Assembly: GCA_030144725.1 (NCBI GenBank)
Contig: JASKMD010000010.1
Span: forward strand, 1,680,347-1,744,346
From: Haematococcus lacustris
Taxonomy: Eukaryota; Chlorophyta; Chlorophyceae; Chlamydomonadales; Haematococcaceae
Reading direction: 5' to 3'
Length of the DNA stretch: 64,000 nt
Of this stretch, positions 27,014 to 39,800 are shown one piece after another; positions within the stretch are counted from its first letter, which is position 1, and each line of letters starts with the position of its first letter. The position numbers and the translations under genes are program-made. The notes below the pieces were generated by a model. The model had not been told where the DNA came from, did not search any database, and worked only from the letters and a program-made list of their open reading frames with translations.

Positions 27014-28873
27014 GTCGAGCACGGGCCCCGCCAAACAGCCAAAGTTTTCACACCGCTTATCGTGGCTTACAGCTGGCTTACGGGCGGCTTTGCACCACGT
27101 AACCCTTCAGGCTGCTTGGCTTATCCTACTTGACCCGCTAAACAGACGGATGCTGGACTCATTATAGCATTGCCAGATGGTGCTTTGACTAGGGGCGTGC
27201 ATACAGTAGCAGATCTTTGTATGATCTCAGGTCATGCCATTGTATAGCATGCACCCACTCCGTCAGCGCAATGTCAGACGTACAAGCAAGATGCTTGTGC
27301 TAGAATGACCATCCATGCTCACATATGGTAATTTACAAAGAAGTGTGGTTATTAACTAGTGGTGGCGAGCTGGGGCTATATCATGATTGCAAGCAGATCG
27401 AGACATCCTTCATAACACATTGCAAGTGACGCCATATCTTCCAGCCGCGATAACTTTAATGCAACGGGGACCTGATCACGTTACCAATCGAGGTACGCAA
27501 CTACATGTTACAAGCATACGCATTCTGATGTCCACATCCCCCGCAAAAAAGCTGTAGGAGTGCCAGGTCGTCGACACCATTGACATCAAGCAACCACTCA
27601 GTCCGATGATGAAGTGGCATGGCATACATGCATGCGGTTACACTTGTCCCTGCCCAGATGCTGCACCTTATTGACAGCCAGCACACCGCTGACCAGGACT
27701 GCCTGTTGCCGGTACCCTTCAAATGCGCGCCTGATCAGACTGCCCGAACCCCTCTATACAGCATGGAACAGGGAGGTGGAGCTCATGCTGATGCTCTCTC
27801 CGCCCTCCCCTACAGTTGCCTGATCAGAGCATGCACCTCCAGCCTGGGCAGTTGGTGTTTGTAGTACTCTCTGTTTGCAGGCCATGCTGCTCATTGGAGT
27901 TGCAGCCATCATGCCTGCCCGCTCCATCACAGCCCATCATCATGAGCTAACCTGCCTGCCAGCCCCACCCCACCCCACCCCACCCCACCATGCGTAGTAC
28001 GGCAGCAAGGGTAGAATCGAGAAGTTGAGGCGAGACGCCCATGGCTCTGGTGCAAGCCTCCACTTTGTGAAGGCTTGTGTGCGTTCACTGCGCCATGGCA
28101 CACAATAGGATCAGCTTGGGCAGGCATGCCCGCATCTTGCAAGGCCCAGGCAAGCATGACAGCCCGGGCAGGCAAGCATGACAGCCCAGGCCGGCAAGCA
28201 CGGCATGGTCAAGTGGTGTCAGTGAGGCTGCCAACCTGACATGGTGGCCTTGTCCTCCCCAGTGCCACAAGGCCATGCATACATTATGTGAGGCTTGAGC
28301 AGGTGGTCATGCCTGAGGACATGCATGTCATGGTGGCTTGAATATGGACATGCATGGTAGGAGCATGGTAACATGCAGTATTAGCCATAAACCCTAACGC
28401 TCATTCGCAATGGGCCAGGGAATCATACCATGACCTCTTCAACCTAAACTCCCATTTCCCCACCTAGCACCCAACACCTCAACCAGACCCTACCCACTGC
28501 ACCTCACCAACCAGCATGGAAGACCCTGCCAGCATTCTACAGCCACCATGCTCCTCACAGCTCAGGCAGGACATCACTGCCAACCCCCGCCAGACCCTTG
28601 GCACCAATGTCATTATTGATTCACCAACCAGTGCAGCCCTACCACCACCACCACCACCACCACCGCCGTTAGTCAGCGAACACCATGGGATGCCATGGGT
28701 GCCACAGACTAGACCAAGTCCAGGAGCAGCACCAGGGAGGGTCAGAGGATAAGGTAAAGAGGGAAATTATGAGGTGAGGAGGATGACAGTTGAGGAAAAT
28801 GAGGCGATAACAAGGTGAAGAGGAAATTGAAAAGAGCGAGGAGGATGGCGGTTGTTTGCTGCTGCTGTCTCAC
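27014..28873. other. Intergenic DNA between two convergent genes
   Basis: Holds the 3' regions of the TEX9 homologue and the phosphatase gene. If the PP2A stop codon sits in a separate exon it must lie here. A 97-bp dispersed repeat begins at 28176. A CCCCACC run is at 27963-27985. No independent gene is supported. Confidence 0.5.
28176..28272. repeat. Dispersed 97-bp repeat, copy 1
   Basis: About 93 percent identical by eye to 31691-31787. Both copies end TCCTCCCCAGTGCCACAAGG. Confidence 0.85.
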
Positions 28874-31124
28874 CAGGAAGTAGTCTGGGCAGTTGCGTTT
28901 GACCTCAGTGATGCCTGCCCCCTTGGGTGGTGCATGGTCAAACTGGATGATCTGCAGGCAGTGAGGGCCATGCACCGGGGTTCAGCGGCCATGCTGTGTT
29001 GCTGTGCAGGCAGGCAGCTATTGTTGCTCAGGGGAAGGCAAAGGGCAGGGCAGGCAGGCAGGCAAGCATGTGAGAGTGTAGAATGCATATGCATGAAGAG
29101 GCGGAGAGCATGTAGGCAGCAGTGGGGCAGGCAGGCAGAGTCCAGCCTAAGATGCAGACATTCAGGGTTGCATGCAATCATGGGATAGGGGTGTCTAAAA
29201 CCTAGAGTATAAAGGTAATGAAAGGGATGGGGTGTCTGGAGGGCAGCTGAATACTGCTGAGCATCGCTGGAATGACGACAGATAGAACATGCATCAGTGC
29301 GCCAGAGCTTGCATGGTGTATGCCTTGCTGGACTATGCATCCATGCCATGCAACATGAGGCTGCCAGCATGCAGGAAAAGATTGGAAAGGGTGGGAGAGG
29401 CGCTGCAATGGCTTAGTAACCTGATACTGATATGATGTGTTGGTGGCTTGACCACAACTTTGCATCGCCAAGTTATACCACCATTTCTCTAATCAGTCTT
29501 TTATCTAAGCACATGCATGAGCTGCCAGCACACGGGAGGAGGCTGATGGTCCTGAGGTGCTGACTGAGTGTGTAGCAGCTTCACTAGGTCGATGCTGCAT
29601 TGCTTGCGCATTACCACAGCACTCTTACCTGCTGCACCCACCTCCTCCCTTTACTCTTTACTGCCCCTGCTCAATATGCAAAGCTTGTGGCAGCCTGGCA
29701 GCAAAACCAACGCCTACCTTGTGGTTCATGTTCTCGTCAATGTCTACGATGGCGGCCTTGTTGCCACATCTGTAGCAGTAGTTGGGTGCTGAGAAGACAG
29801 TGACCACTGCTCCATCATGCTGCCACAGAAAACCTTCTGACACCAACTGGTGGGCACGAATGATGAACTTCAGCCCGTTGACATGGTTGAAATGCTCAGA
29901 AATGTCCTGAAAGCCACAGGACAGGGTGAAGCAACAGCAGAACAGCGTGGTGCAGCAGTACCACCACCACCATCAGCGCTGCAAGAGCCTGCACCTGATC
30001 CATGAAGCTGCTAGAGCCTCCTAGAGCAATTAACAGGTTAAGGAAGGGCAGAGAAATTACAAAGCCTGCACCTGCTTAGCTGCAGCACATGGGACCTGTT
30101 GCGCACATTGGCTGCAACAGCCTCAGCAACCATGGGTTGGGGCTAGCGCTAGCATGTGTGCTCTTGCTGAGCTTGAAAGCTTGGCAGGGGCTGCCACCCT
30201 AGTGAGCTTAGTAGGGCTGCCACCATGGCATGCTGTGACATGGCGGCGCTGCTGAGAAGGGCTGCCCACCTGGCCATATGTGTAGCCAGCACCACGAGGT
30301 GAAATGCCCCAGCCCATGCGATCATCTGGGTCTGACCAGAGCAGATCACACATTGGGCCCTCATGAGGCACCTCTTCAAATCTGCATGGCAGGATTTACA
30401 GCAGTGTGGAGCAGTGGTTTCAGTGTTGACACTCGAGAGTCTGAGCCTAGCATGCCAGTAAAACACGCGTACCTGTGTATCTGGTTGATTTGATCCAAGG
30501 TGTCCATGGAGGGTGAAAGGCCAGCATGTGGGCAGAAGAGCTGGTTCTCGATCACAGCTGCCAGAGGTAAGTAATCAAATAGGTCTGTAAGGACCTGCCA
30601 AACCTTGGCACTGCCATACTTTCTCAGGCATTCCTCGTAGAATCCATACACCTGCACACAGGGGACAGGTTAGGCACTGGCAAGGTGCACAGAATATGCA
30701 GCAGCAATTGTATGTTATATTGTTCAGCTGACCGTACCTGCGTGATCTGCCTGCTCTCGTGGTTGCCACGAATCATGACAATGCGAGAAGGGTAGCGGAC
30801 TTTGAGCGAAATGACCATGCAGACTGTCTCCACGGAGTAGTACCCTCGATCAACGTAGTCACCCAGGAACAAGTAGTTTGTGTCCGGCGCCTTGCCTGAA
30901 ATCTTAAAGATTTCCATCAGGTCGTGGAACTGCCCGTGCGTGTCGCCAACTACTACCACAGGCGCGTGCACGTGTGTCACATTGGCCTCTTGCTGTAGAA
31001 GCTCCTTGCACTTGCTGGCAAGCTCGATCACTTCCTCCTCCGTCAGGACCTTGCAGTCAGAGAGCGTGCCTATCTGAGAGTCCCTTAGCTGGGCCTCGGC
31101 CTGTGACAGCGTCTTCGCGACCAT
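28874..31124 (-). CDS. PP2A-C: Protein phosphatase 2A-type catalytic subunit
   Basis: Ser/Thr phosphatase of the PPP family. Exons 30738-31124, 30473-30651, 30270-30381, 29718-29906 and 28874-28951 join in phase to give 315 residues. Metal and phosphate ligands are intact: GDTHGQF, GDYVDRG, RGNHES and the [11 protein letters not shown] region. The protein ends PDYFL, the motif whose terminal Leu is carboxymethylated in PP2A. Two usually conserved positions differ: the common GDVHGQF reads GDTHGQF, and the common LHGGLSP reads PHAGLSP. Right after the PDYFL codons comes GTGAGA, a good splice donor. A final exon holding only the stop is therefore likely, but the acceptor was not found. Without splicing the frame would add about 40 hydrophobic and polar residues to a TGA at 28742. 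Confidence 0.93.
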
Positions 31125-31690
31125 CCCTGCGCACCGAAAGTAGTATGCTGAGCGAACTGAGGCTCAATTTTCCTGGTACCAGTCGACTGACAACCATGAA
31201 CGACTGCAATGTCCAGGTCGCGATGGATTAAGCTGCACTCCATCTCTCCGCTCTCTAGCATACCTGTTTTATACGACAATGTTACACGCCTGGAGAGACT
31301 CCTGTTCGCAAGGAAGGGGGGCCAGCGGCGCTCCCAGGGACGCTCCCAGGTCAAACTAGGCTTTGCAAGGCGCGGTGCGTTGTTTTGCAAAGGTGGTGTA
31401 CACAGGAGCAGATGGTGAGAAGTTACAGGTTTGGCCCGGCTAAACTTTGAATTAGTTGGCCATGTAGCCCGTGTTACAAAAGCTCACTTTGGTCTGTGAC
31501 CCCAACTCCCTTAGCCGATCCCAGGGCCAGGGCCATGCAGTCAGTTACACAACTCCACACCATGACCGAATGTGGACTCGGCTCCTCTAAGGGTTACACC
31601 TTGGCGCATCATTAGACAAATCAAACTCGTTAAAGAAGGAACAACACGTTTGACTGTGGGCAAACTCGCTCCGCTACAATCTGATTATAA

Positions 31691-31787
31691 GCATGACAGG
31701 CCAGGCAGGCAAGCACGGAATGGTCAAGTGGTGTCAGTGAGGCTGACAGCCTGACATGGTGGCCTTGTCCTCCCCAGTGCCACAAGG
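31691..31787. repeat. Dispersed 97-bp repeat, copy 2
   Basis: Second copy of the element at 28176-28272, in the same orientation. Confidence 0.85.
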
Positions 31788-31874
31788 GGATTGAATCATC
31801 ATTTCCCTGTATCTCTATCCTCCTGTAGTCCACGGAAATCGCTTTGCGTCATGGAATCCAATCGGCAAAACTTT

Positions 31875-32062
31875 GAAGAACAGCAGCTGCAGCATGGCAG
31901 GGGGGCACAGCAGCTGCAGCATGGCAGCCTCCCCACTGGCCAGGCAGCAGCCCTGGCAGCAGCAGGGAGGGGGGCACAGCAGCTGCAGCAGGGCGGCCCC
32001 ACCACAGCCCTGGCAGCAGCAGGAAGGGGGGCACAGCACCTGCTGTCTGGCAGCCCCACCCC
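31875..32062. repeat. Imperfect tandem repeat of about 45-70 bp
   Basis: Repeated blocks of GGGGGGCACAGCAGCTGCAG and CCCTGGCAGCAGCAGG. Confidence 0.7.
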
Positions 32063-32844
32063 AGGCCCACTACAGTGGAGGATGTTGTGGAGGCCTTCAT
32101 AAAGCTCCCCCCAAGGCATCGACAGGCCTGCGTCAGGGTGCCAATGTTTTCATCAGACTGGCAACTGCATTTTCGCTGTCTGAAGGGCCTCGTGGGTACG
32201 TTCAACTGTGGCATCCTTTGCCAAGGAAACCAAGGACGTTTACACGACGGCAGCGGCAAACAAAATCGGCTTACAGGTCAGAGTGCGCAAAGGGACGCTG
32301 GCCTAAGTCAAAAATAAAATCATTGTAAGATGTAAAAATGCCACAATTAGCCAGACAACGGGTGGCATGACCAGTAACCGTTCCGCCTTGCCCATCAAGG
32401 CACGTTGCAATGCAGCAGCAGTAGCAGCAGCAGCAGCTGAGTTCCCGACCAAGGCCACCTCCTCTCTCCCTCTGGGAACCACAGCAGAAGGCATCAGGCA
32501 CATTTAGGTGCGTCTGGCAGACTCTTACAGGCAAGCTCATGGCGGTGGGGCTCAGGTTCTCGGGACAGGGACTGGGCTAGGAACTCGACCCCAACAGCTC
32601 AGGTTTGCGACCCACAACGCCAATGGCCTCGAGCATGCCACTCCCACTGCCAGGTTTGAATGGGTGGTGTGGAGGGCCCTTATTGCTACTAGACTACCTG
32701 CTGCTGCTGCTGACCCTAATCACCTCCGTTGCTGCTGCTGGCCCTGACAGCCGCTGCTGCTGATGCCGCCTCTCCTGGCCCTAATTGCTGCTGCTGCTGC
32801 TGCTGCCCCTGAGCAGGGCAGCACTGCTACCTAAAAATTACCAG

Positions 32845-32929
32845 GACTTCATTGGTGACTGGCTGCACCGCTTAGACGCCACGCTGCCAAACATGCTGGC
32901 TTACGGCATCCAGGTGCAGATATATGCAG
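32845..32929 (+). pseudogene. Isolated exon of a serine carboxypeptidase (S10 family)
   Basis: Preceded by ACCAG and followed by GTGCTG, this 85-base block encodes DFIGDWLHRLDATLPNML followed by AYGIQVQIYAG. That matches the conserved S10 segment just before the catalytic Asp region (which normally continues with a DVDFICNW-like motif). Neither that following exon nor the upstream catalytic Ser exon (GESYGG-type) is visible on this strand nearby. It is probably a duplicated fragment or the relic of a decayed gene. Confidence 0.55.
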
Positions 32930-33483
32930 GTGCTGCTGGGGGGGTGGGGGGCGGGCAGCTGGCAGGCCGGGCACTGAGGCAGGCGTTCTGGCTGAGGCTG
33001 GCAGCTGGACAGCCCGGTGGGGTCCGACCTGTCAGCCAGTCAGGTGGGGACGCTGATCTGGGTCATATCTGGGTCAGACAGGCCAGCAGGGCAGGCCAAC
33101 AGGCAGGCCTACAGCAGGCATACCGGGCAGTCAGGGCACCTAACCCCTTACCTGAGGGCGATGTGCTGCTGGGTGCCATCTGAAGGGCAAGTGATCAAGC
33201 AACTACCGTGCCCAGCCTGGAGCCAGGCCAACAGCCTGGCTCTCAACAAGCCCCTCAACCACCAACCCCATCATTGGTGTGCTAGGTGTCAGCTGGCTTA
33301 TAGGGAGCTGATGGGGGAGACGCCTACCCTGAGCCCTGACAGGGCTCTTGGCACCAAGACATGGAACTGATTTAAATGGTGGGGGAGGTGTTTAACTGTG
33401 TTTAGGGCGCTTGAGTGGTTACTTTCATAGGACGCACATACACAAGATGCACAGCTGGGCCAGCGGAAGGTGCCAGGCACTCG

Positions 33484-33488
33484 TTACA
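33484..33488 (-). terminator. Putative TGTAA polyadenylation signal for the pherophorin gene
   Basis: TGTAA on the minus strand, about 355 bases past the stop codon. TGTAA is the usual chlorophyte poly(A) signal. Confidence 0.4.
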
Positions 33489-33842
33489 AAGTGCACTGCC
33501 ACGGTTTAAATCGAAAAGCCACCGGAGGTTGTCATGAATGGCCATAACAATAAAGATATCTCGCATGCCCTTGTACTGAGCCTATGTACACGCAGCAAGT
33601 GCATCGTCATCATCATGTCAGTGAGCCGCCTTAACCCCCCTCCCCCTGGCCTCGTGCTTGCTTTGGTTAGTGGGGAATATAGTGGCGGCCTGATATGCAT
33701 CAGAGGACCATGCACCTCACAAAAAACTGCGTTAAGGCGGACAGATGATATTGCAGCCAATGCACCTCACACTTTAGACTAAAGTTGCCCAACGCTACCA
33801 TACTCGGACTACAGTGCTAATGTCTGGGGAAGGCGTCCATCC

Positions 33843-36800
33843 TCACTGGGGCGCGTCAAACGTGCTCACAGGGCAGCAATTGTACCTCTGCGGCTCGTTG
33901 TACACCGCATAGCGGCATACGGTGCCGCCGCATAGGCTAGACAGGGTCGGGCAGTTGCTGGTCTCGTCCAGTGTGAAGCACACTTCCACGCCATCGATCA
34001 ATCCCCTGCGGATCACGGCAGCACACGCCAACCCTTAGCCACCTGCTGTACTACATACATGCACTACCCCCCTGGCCTCCCCCCACAAGCGCCTGCGGGG
34101 CCCCCAGCCTGACCCCCCGACACCCCGGCCGCCTTCCCTCTCCCCTAACCCTAACCCTAACCCTAACCCACACCCCAGCCTGATGCCGGCCAGGTCAGCC
34201 AGGCAGGTCAGGCAGCGTGGTGGGATGTGGGATTGCTCAGCTTCTGCAGCGGCCTCTAGAGGGGGAGGGCTGACGGCTGACGGCAAAGTGGCTGACTATC
34301 AAAGTGGCTGACCATCATCAGCTTCTGCATGGCTGCTTTCAGGCTGGCGCAAGCTCTGTGGGTGCTATGTGGGTGCAGCTCCTTTGCTGTATCGGTGTTT
34401 GGCCCGCTGTGCTGTTTGGTTGCACCCGATACTCACGTGGCGTAGGGAGTCATGAGGCCGGTGATTTTCATCACGGGGATGGTGCGCTCGAAGATCGCGG
34501 GAGACGCAGGCTCCCCGTTCATTGTGACGTCCTGGACCGAGCGCTGGCAGTCGGGTGCTGCGGCCAGTATCCAGCAGTCGCTGCTCCGTCACAGCCTATT
34601 GCGAACGCCCTGAACCCTTCCTGCTCGTGTTCCTCCCGTTCCGTTCCACGCCTGGCTCCTACTTTGTCCTGCCTCGACCTATACCCTTGTTGTGCACACT
34701 GCCGTGCTGAACCGAGGGAGATGCCAGGCACAGCAGAGCTGCCTGGGCCTGAGCTAGACTGAACTGCTTGAACTCACCGACGTTGAAGTCGACCTTGTTC
34801 ATGCCCATGGTGCAGCAGGTGTTGCCGCCATCCACCCTACAACTGCCTGCCGCAGTGCGGTTGACAAAGACAACTAGACAGACCCGCGTACCAGCCACCT
34901 GACTGGCGGGGTTGTAAAAACCGGTCTCCTGACTGGCCAGGCTAACTCGCCAGGGGCTGCGGTCAGTGGCCCTGTTGCAATTTGAGAACGGGAAGGGCCT
35001 GGAGACGGGCGGTGGTGAGGGTGAGGGTGGGGTGGGGGCAGGAGGCCGTGGGGGTGTACGTGAGGTGGGGGGGGCAGGGGGCGAGGGGGAGGGGGAGGGC
35101 GGCAGGGCAGGGGGGGTGTTGGGGGGAGGAGGCTCTGGGTTGGGCACGGTGCAGTATGTGTCTCCGGCAAACATGACATCTCCATTGCAGGAGCTGGAGG
35201 CATGGAGCTGGTCCCCACATCCCAGGTTGAAGGCCACCCCTGCCAGCTCTGCTGCCATCGTGTTGTTGAAAGCACTGAAGAATGTGGAGCTGGCCGCCGC
35301 CTCCCTCACAGACGCCACCACGATGAGGGTGTTGGTGGAGAAGAAGAAGCAGGTGAAGTTAGACAGCAGGCGGGGTCCGGTTAGCCTGCAAGCCCCAGCA
35401 ACATGGCAGGTGGGTTGAGCGCAGAGGGTTGAGCGCACAGGTCCCTCTATTTCTCAGTACACCTGGGTATGTGGGCTGGCAGTACAACACCTTCATTGTT
35501 ATCACTTGTAGTATCCCTCAACATTTAAATTACGGATAACAGGACGTTACGGCAGTTACTCTCACACACACGGCCTCACACACGGGCTACTATGATTATG
35601 TAAAAGACAGTGGGCAAGGTTGGGGCTCAGGCAGCGATGTGCATATAAGGGATAAGGGGCAAGGGTGGGGCTGTGAGGGTGGGAGTGACGGGCAGGGGCT
35701 GTGAAGGGGAAGCTGTTGTTTCCACAGGCCTGTGGGGGAGGATTTGTTGCTCACGTGTTCCTTGGGATGTCTGCCAGGTACATGATGTTGGAGTAGAAGG
35801 CCAGGTGGTCACAATGTCCCTGTGTGTACTGCACAGGCACACCTGCAGGCACGGTGTGCAGCAACACAGACTGGCTGTACCACGTGCATGTATGTCAGAT
35901 CATTGAACTGACACCCACCACCTTGTTGGATCCACTGCTGCGAGCTGTGTTGAGAGCCGTGGGAGCGGCTACAAACCCACCATCGGGATCTGCTCGGAGC
36001 GTGCTCTGGTAGATCTGGGTAACTATGGTGCACACTCGGCTGGAGGGCAGCGGCGATGGCGGGGGCGGAAGCGCGGGGCGCAGGGGCGGGGATGGCGCAG
36101 GCGAAGCAATGCACAGCTCCCTCTGCACGGTGAGGAAGCCGCCGCATGTAGCACTGAAGGCAGACACGGAGTCGCCGCACGCCAGGTCGAAGCTGATGGC
36201 CAGCAGCTGTGCGGCCGCGACGTTGCTCAGCGCCTGGAAGAATGAAGTGTTTGCCTGGCTGCCGGATAGCACCGCGCTCACAATCATCACGCTGCGCGAG
36301 CACCAGGCAGCGTCGCAGCAAGTTAGCTTGATGGCAGCAACAATGCCGCACGTAGAGGGTGCGGTGGCTGCGACGAACATGTTGGCCCTACGCCATCCCC
36401 ATCCCCCCAGCATCGGATGCGTGGCAGGCCTGCCATGGGCGGCATCGGCTGAACCTCAAATCCACTAACCTTGGTGAACTGAAAGTGCAAGTGAAACGGG
36501 AGGCCACAGAGGCCGCAGAGGTCGCAGTCGCCGCAGACAGGGCTGCGACACTGGCATGCTGCAGGTACACAATGCTGGCGAAGCTGGCGAGGTGGTCGCA
36601 AGTGCTGGCGTCAAACGTAGTGCCATAGTTGATCACTTTGTTGACCTGCAGCAGGCCGCAACACGAGTGTGATCGTGGCAGGGGTCAACAAATAAGTAGG
36701 AGTTTACCCGGCCAAGTTAAGCCGGCGAGGGGTCAGCCCTGGAACTGCATCTCACCTGCAGGCTGACCGGGCAGCTGGGCGTGCCAGGTGGGCTGGGAGG

Positions 36801-39800
36801 AGGCGGTCTGGGTGCTAGCGGGGCGGGCGGCGGTGGCGGCAGGGCGGTACCGGGCATGCAGCCCCGCTGGCTGGTGACGACAATCGTAACGCCAGCGGAC
36901 GGCGCGTCTCGAGGCAAGGTACGACCCGTCAGCGTGTCCCCGCACCCGAGACCTAGGGTTTGTATAAGCAGCTGCGTATTGGCGGAGTAGTTGAAAGCCG
37001 ACAAGAAAGGTGAGCACGCAAGTCCGGGTTTTATAACCCCGGATACTGCCAGGCGCCTGCTGCTGCTCCCCACGCACGCAAAGGGTAGTTGCATGTTGCT
37101 GTCCGTGAAGAAGGACGCTGTCCCAAACGCGTCCAGGAAGAGCTGGGTGGAGAAATCAGCTAGGTACGAGCACTGCGAGGCGCCGAACCCGCGAGGCGCG
37201 ACAGCGTCTATGACGACCGACACGTTGCACGCTGCCGAGAGATTTGCCGCAGGCGGGGAGGGTGGGGAAGGTGGCGACGCCACTGGGGCGTTGCACAGCA
37301 GGTCGTCGGCCCAGGTCTTAGATGCCGTGGTGTTGTATGACGTGACGCCTGTGATGGAGTCGCCGCAGGTGAGGTTTAGAGCGGAGGCGATGAGGCGGGC
37401 CGGGGTAGGGAGGACGAACACCAGCTGCGCTGAGTAGCAAGTATCGAGCGTGAACAGCGCTTGAACCGATAGCGACCTGCGAATGGAAGGGAGCCAGCAG
37501 CACGAGTACAAGAACGATTACAGGAGGTCGGCGAGAAAGTGAGATGACGTGAAGAGGCAAGGAGGAGGGTTTGGCTAGGGTTGTGTGGATGGCTGTCAAG
37601 TGGTGGTGATGCTGACTGAGTGTTTGGCATCATGGCTATGGTGCCAATGTACACCCTGAAGCACTGCAGGCAAGGCCTACTCACTGGCTGTTTTGAGAGT
37701 AGCAGGAAAAGGGCAACAGCACGCCGGAGGATGAGTTGTAGATGAGAGGGCCGAGCCAGTCAACGTACAGCTGGTTGGCAAACTGCAGGCAATGTCAAAA
37801 GGCAGTCATTGCAGGTTAGCGCTCAACAGCAGGAGAAGAACATACCAGGCACCTTGCTATTACAGCTTGCTGTCCAGACTGCCTTCCCAAGCCTGCCTGC
37901 CACGCGTACAGGGAGCCATGCATGTCTGACAAACAGTCTTGCCAACATCATTGGTATCATCTCTGTGGCTGCAGGCGATGAATGCTGTGGCTGCCTGGGA
38001 GTCCGGGAGTAAACAAAAAGGGCCGAAACTGTGCAGGAACTAGGGTGAGGCAGGGGTTGGAGCCTAGCCCAACCCAGAGTTAGGCTACAAACCTAAACCC
38101 ACCCCCAAACCCAGAGCCCAAACCTATGCCAGCCGCTCTTCTCACCAGAGCCAGCAAGTCGCACTGCGCCAGTCCCCACGGGCGGTCAACCGCGGAAGTG
38201 ACGGTGATGCTGGCAGTACAAGGCAGCGTGATGTCGGGGGACGACGGCGACGGCGCGGGCGCCGGCTGAGGTGGCGAGCCACCGGGCGTGATGCAGAGCC
38301 TCGTTGCCAGCTGGGTGGGATTGGCTCCGCCGTTGACGCTGGCCATCAGAGAATCCCCACACGTCAGGTTCAGGGCGCTGGTGAGCAACAGCACAATGTC
38401 CGGCGATCGGACGCGCGCCAGATACTCCGGGCACGACGCGGCGTCAGCGAAGTATCCACCAAGAGACAGCGACCTGCGCACACATAGCGCACGCCCAAGA
38501 AACCACGACCTTCAGTCACGAATGCTGCGTCACACTCCCGCCGTGCCGAGCAGTACATGAGCATAGCTGGTGCATTGCTCATGGTTGAACACCCACTGCT
38601 TGTCACCCACTGCTTGTCTTAACCCTAACCCTAACCCTAACCCAAGCACCTAACCCTAACACATGGGACCACCCTAGGTGTTGTGGTAGGACACTTCTAC
38701 AGCCTTGCTGCCAGCCGCAGCTTACCGGCCTGTGTATGCCCAGCACTGTAGGGGCTGCAGAAGGCCGGACATGCCATTGAGCACAAACTGGGAGGCGTAG
38801 GTAGCAAGCTGCATGCACAGGACGGCGTTCCAGCCCATGGACCGGTTAGTCATTGCAGACAGCTCAATCGTGCAGTTGCCTGCAGCCACAAAGAAGAAGC
38901 AGTGTCCACATCTGTCACGAGGTCAGTCCCAGGTCACCGACCAAGGACTGCGGACCACACAGCATCAGTCACGAGGTCGATCCCAGGTCACAAGGACTGC
39001 GGATTCACCACAAAAGCTTATGATGGGGAGGGCAATTTGTGTGTGTTGCAATGGTAACAACAAGTCGAATGGCAGCACACAATGGCTAAACTTGCCGAGA
39101 GTGGGGATGAACGTGGTTGTGGCAGTTTGTCAGCGATGTGAGACAAGGTCTGGCAGATGTTGACTGGAACTGAGACTTGCCTTCATTCATTACAGGTGGA
39201 GGGGGGGGTGGGGGTGGAGGGGGGGGTGGCAACAGTGGCAGCTCAGGCGAGTCAGGGGGAAGGGGGCTGGGACTGGGGGGAGGAAAGTCCGCAGGTGGCG
39301 GCAGGTCTGGCAGGGTGGGGTCATCAGGGGGGAAGGGGCTCGGTGGGAGATGAGGTGGGAGGGGGGACAATGGTGGGGCTTCGCAGCCAGAGGTTGAGAT
39401 GGAGGTTTGGGAGCAGCCAGCGATAAGACGTAGGTAATCTGCGCAGCCGGTGACGTTGAAAGCGGCCAGGATTGGGCTTGCACTGGAGGTGGTTGAGAAG
39501 GTGTCGAGCAGGCGGGCCTCAACCGACAAGCTGGGCAGCGCAATGGTCAGGATCAGGCTGGAGGCGTCCTGGTAGAGGCAGGTCCAGGAAGTCAGGCTGG
39601 GCAGGCCCTGCAGTTGACAGCACACAATGCAGTTGACAGCATGGCATGTGGCCCCAGCGGTGACGGTTGAGGGCCACGGGTGACAGGTGAGGAAGCGGTG
39701 GTTCAGACATGCTTGACTCAGCCTGTGGCCTGCAGCACGGCTGCCAGCAGAGTAGACTAGTGGCTTGTTGTGGTAAGGACGGCAGTGGCCACCAGGCCAT

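Larger units (their letters stand above)
31125..33842. other. Gene-poor region between PP2A and the pherophorin
   Basis: Contains the PP2A upstream region, a dispersed repeat (31691-31787), a Gln/Gly/Ala-type repeat block (31875-32062), an orphan carboxypeptidase exon and the pherophorin 3' region. Frames at 31851-32104 and 32075-32317 have no recognised domain and are not called as genes. Confidence 0.5.

Noticed and set aside
28516..28752. Plus-strand frame with a poly-Pro run
   Set aside because: It comes from a short CCA repeat in the 3' region of the PP2A gene, with no conserved content.
31851..32317. Small plus-strand genes starting at ATG 31851 or 32075
   Set aside because: The first is a repeat-derived Gln/Gly/Ala frame; the second has no recognised domain or splice continuation. 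Evidence is too weak for a call.
34142..34169. Chromosome end (telomere)
   Set aside because: The CCCTAA tracts are short, internal and flanked by exons of one gene, so they are interstitial.
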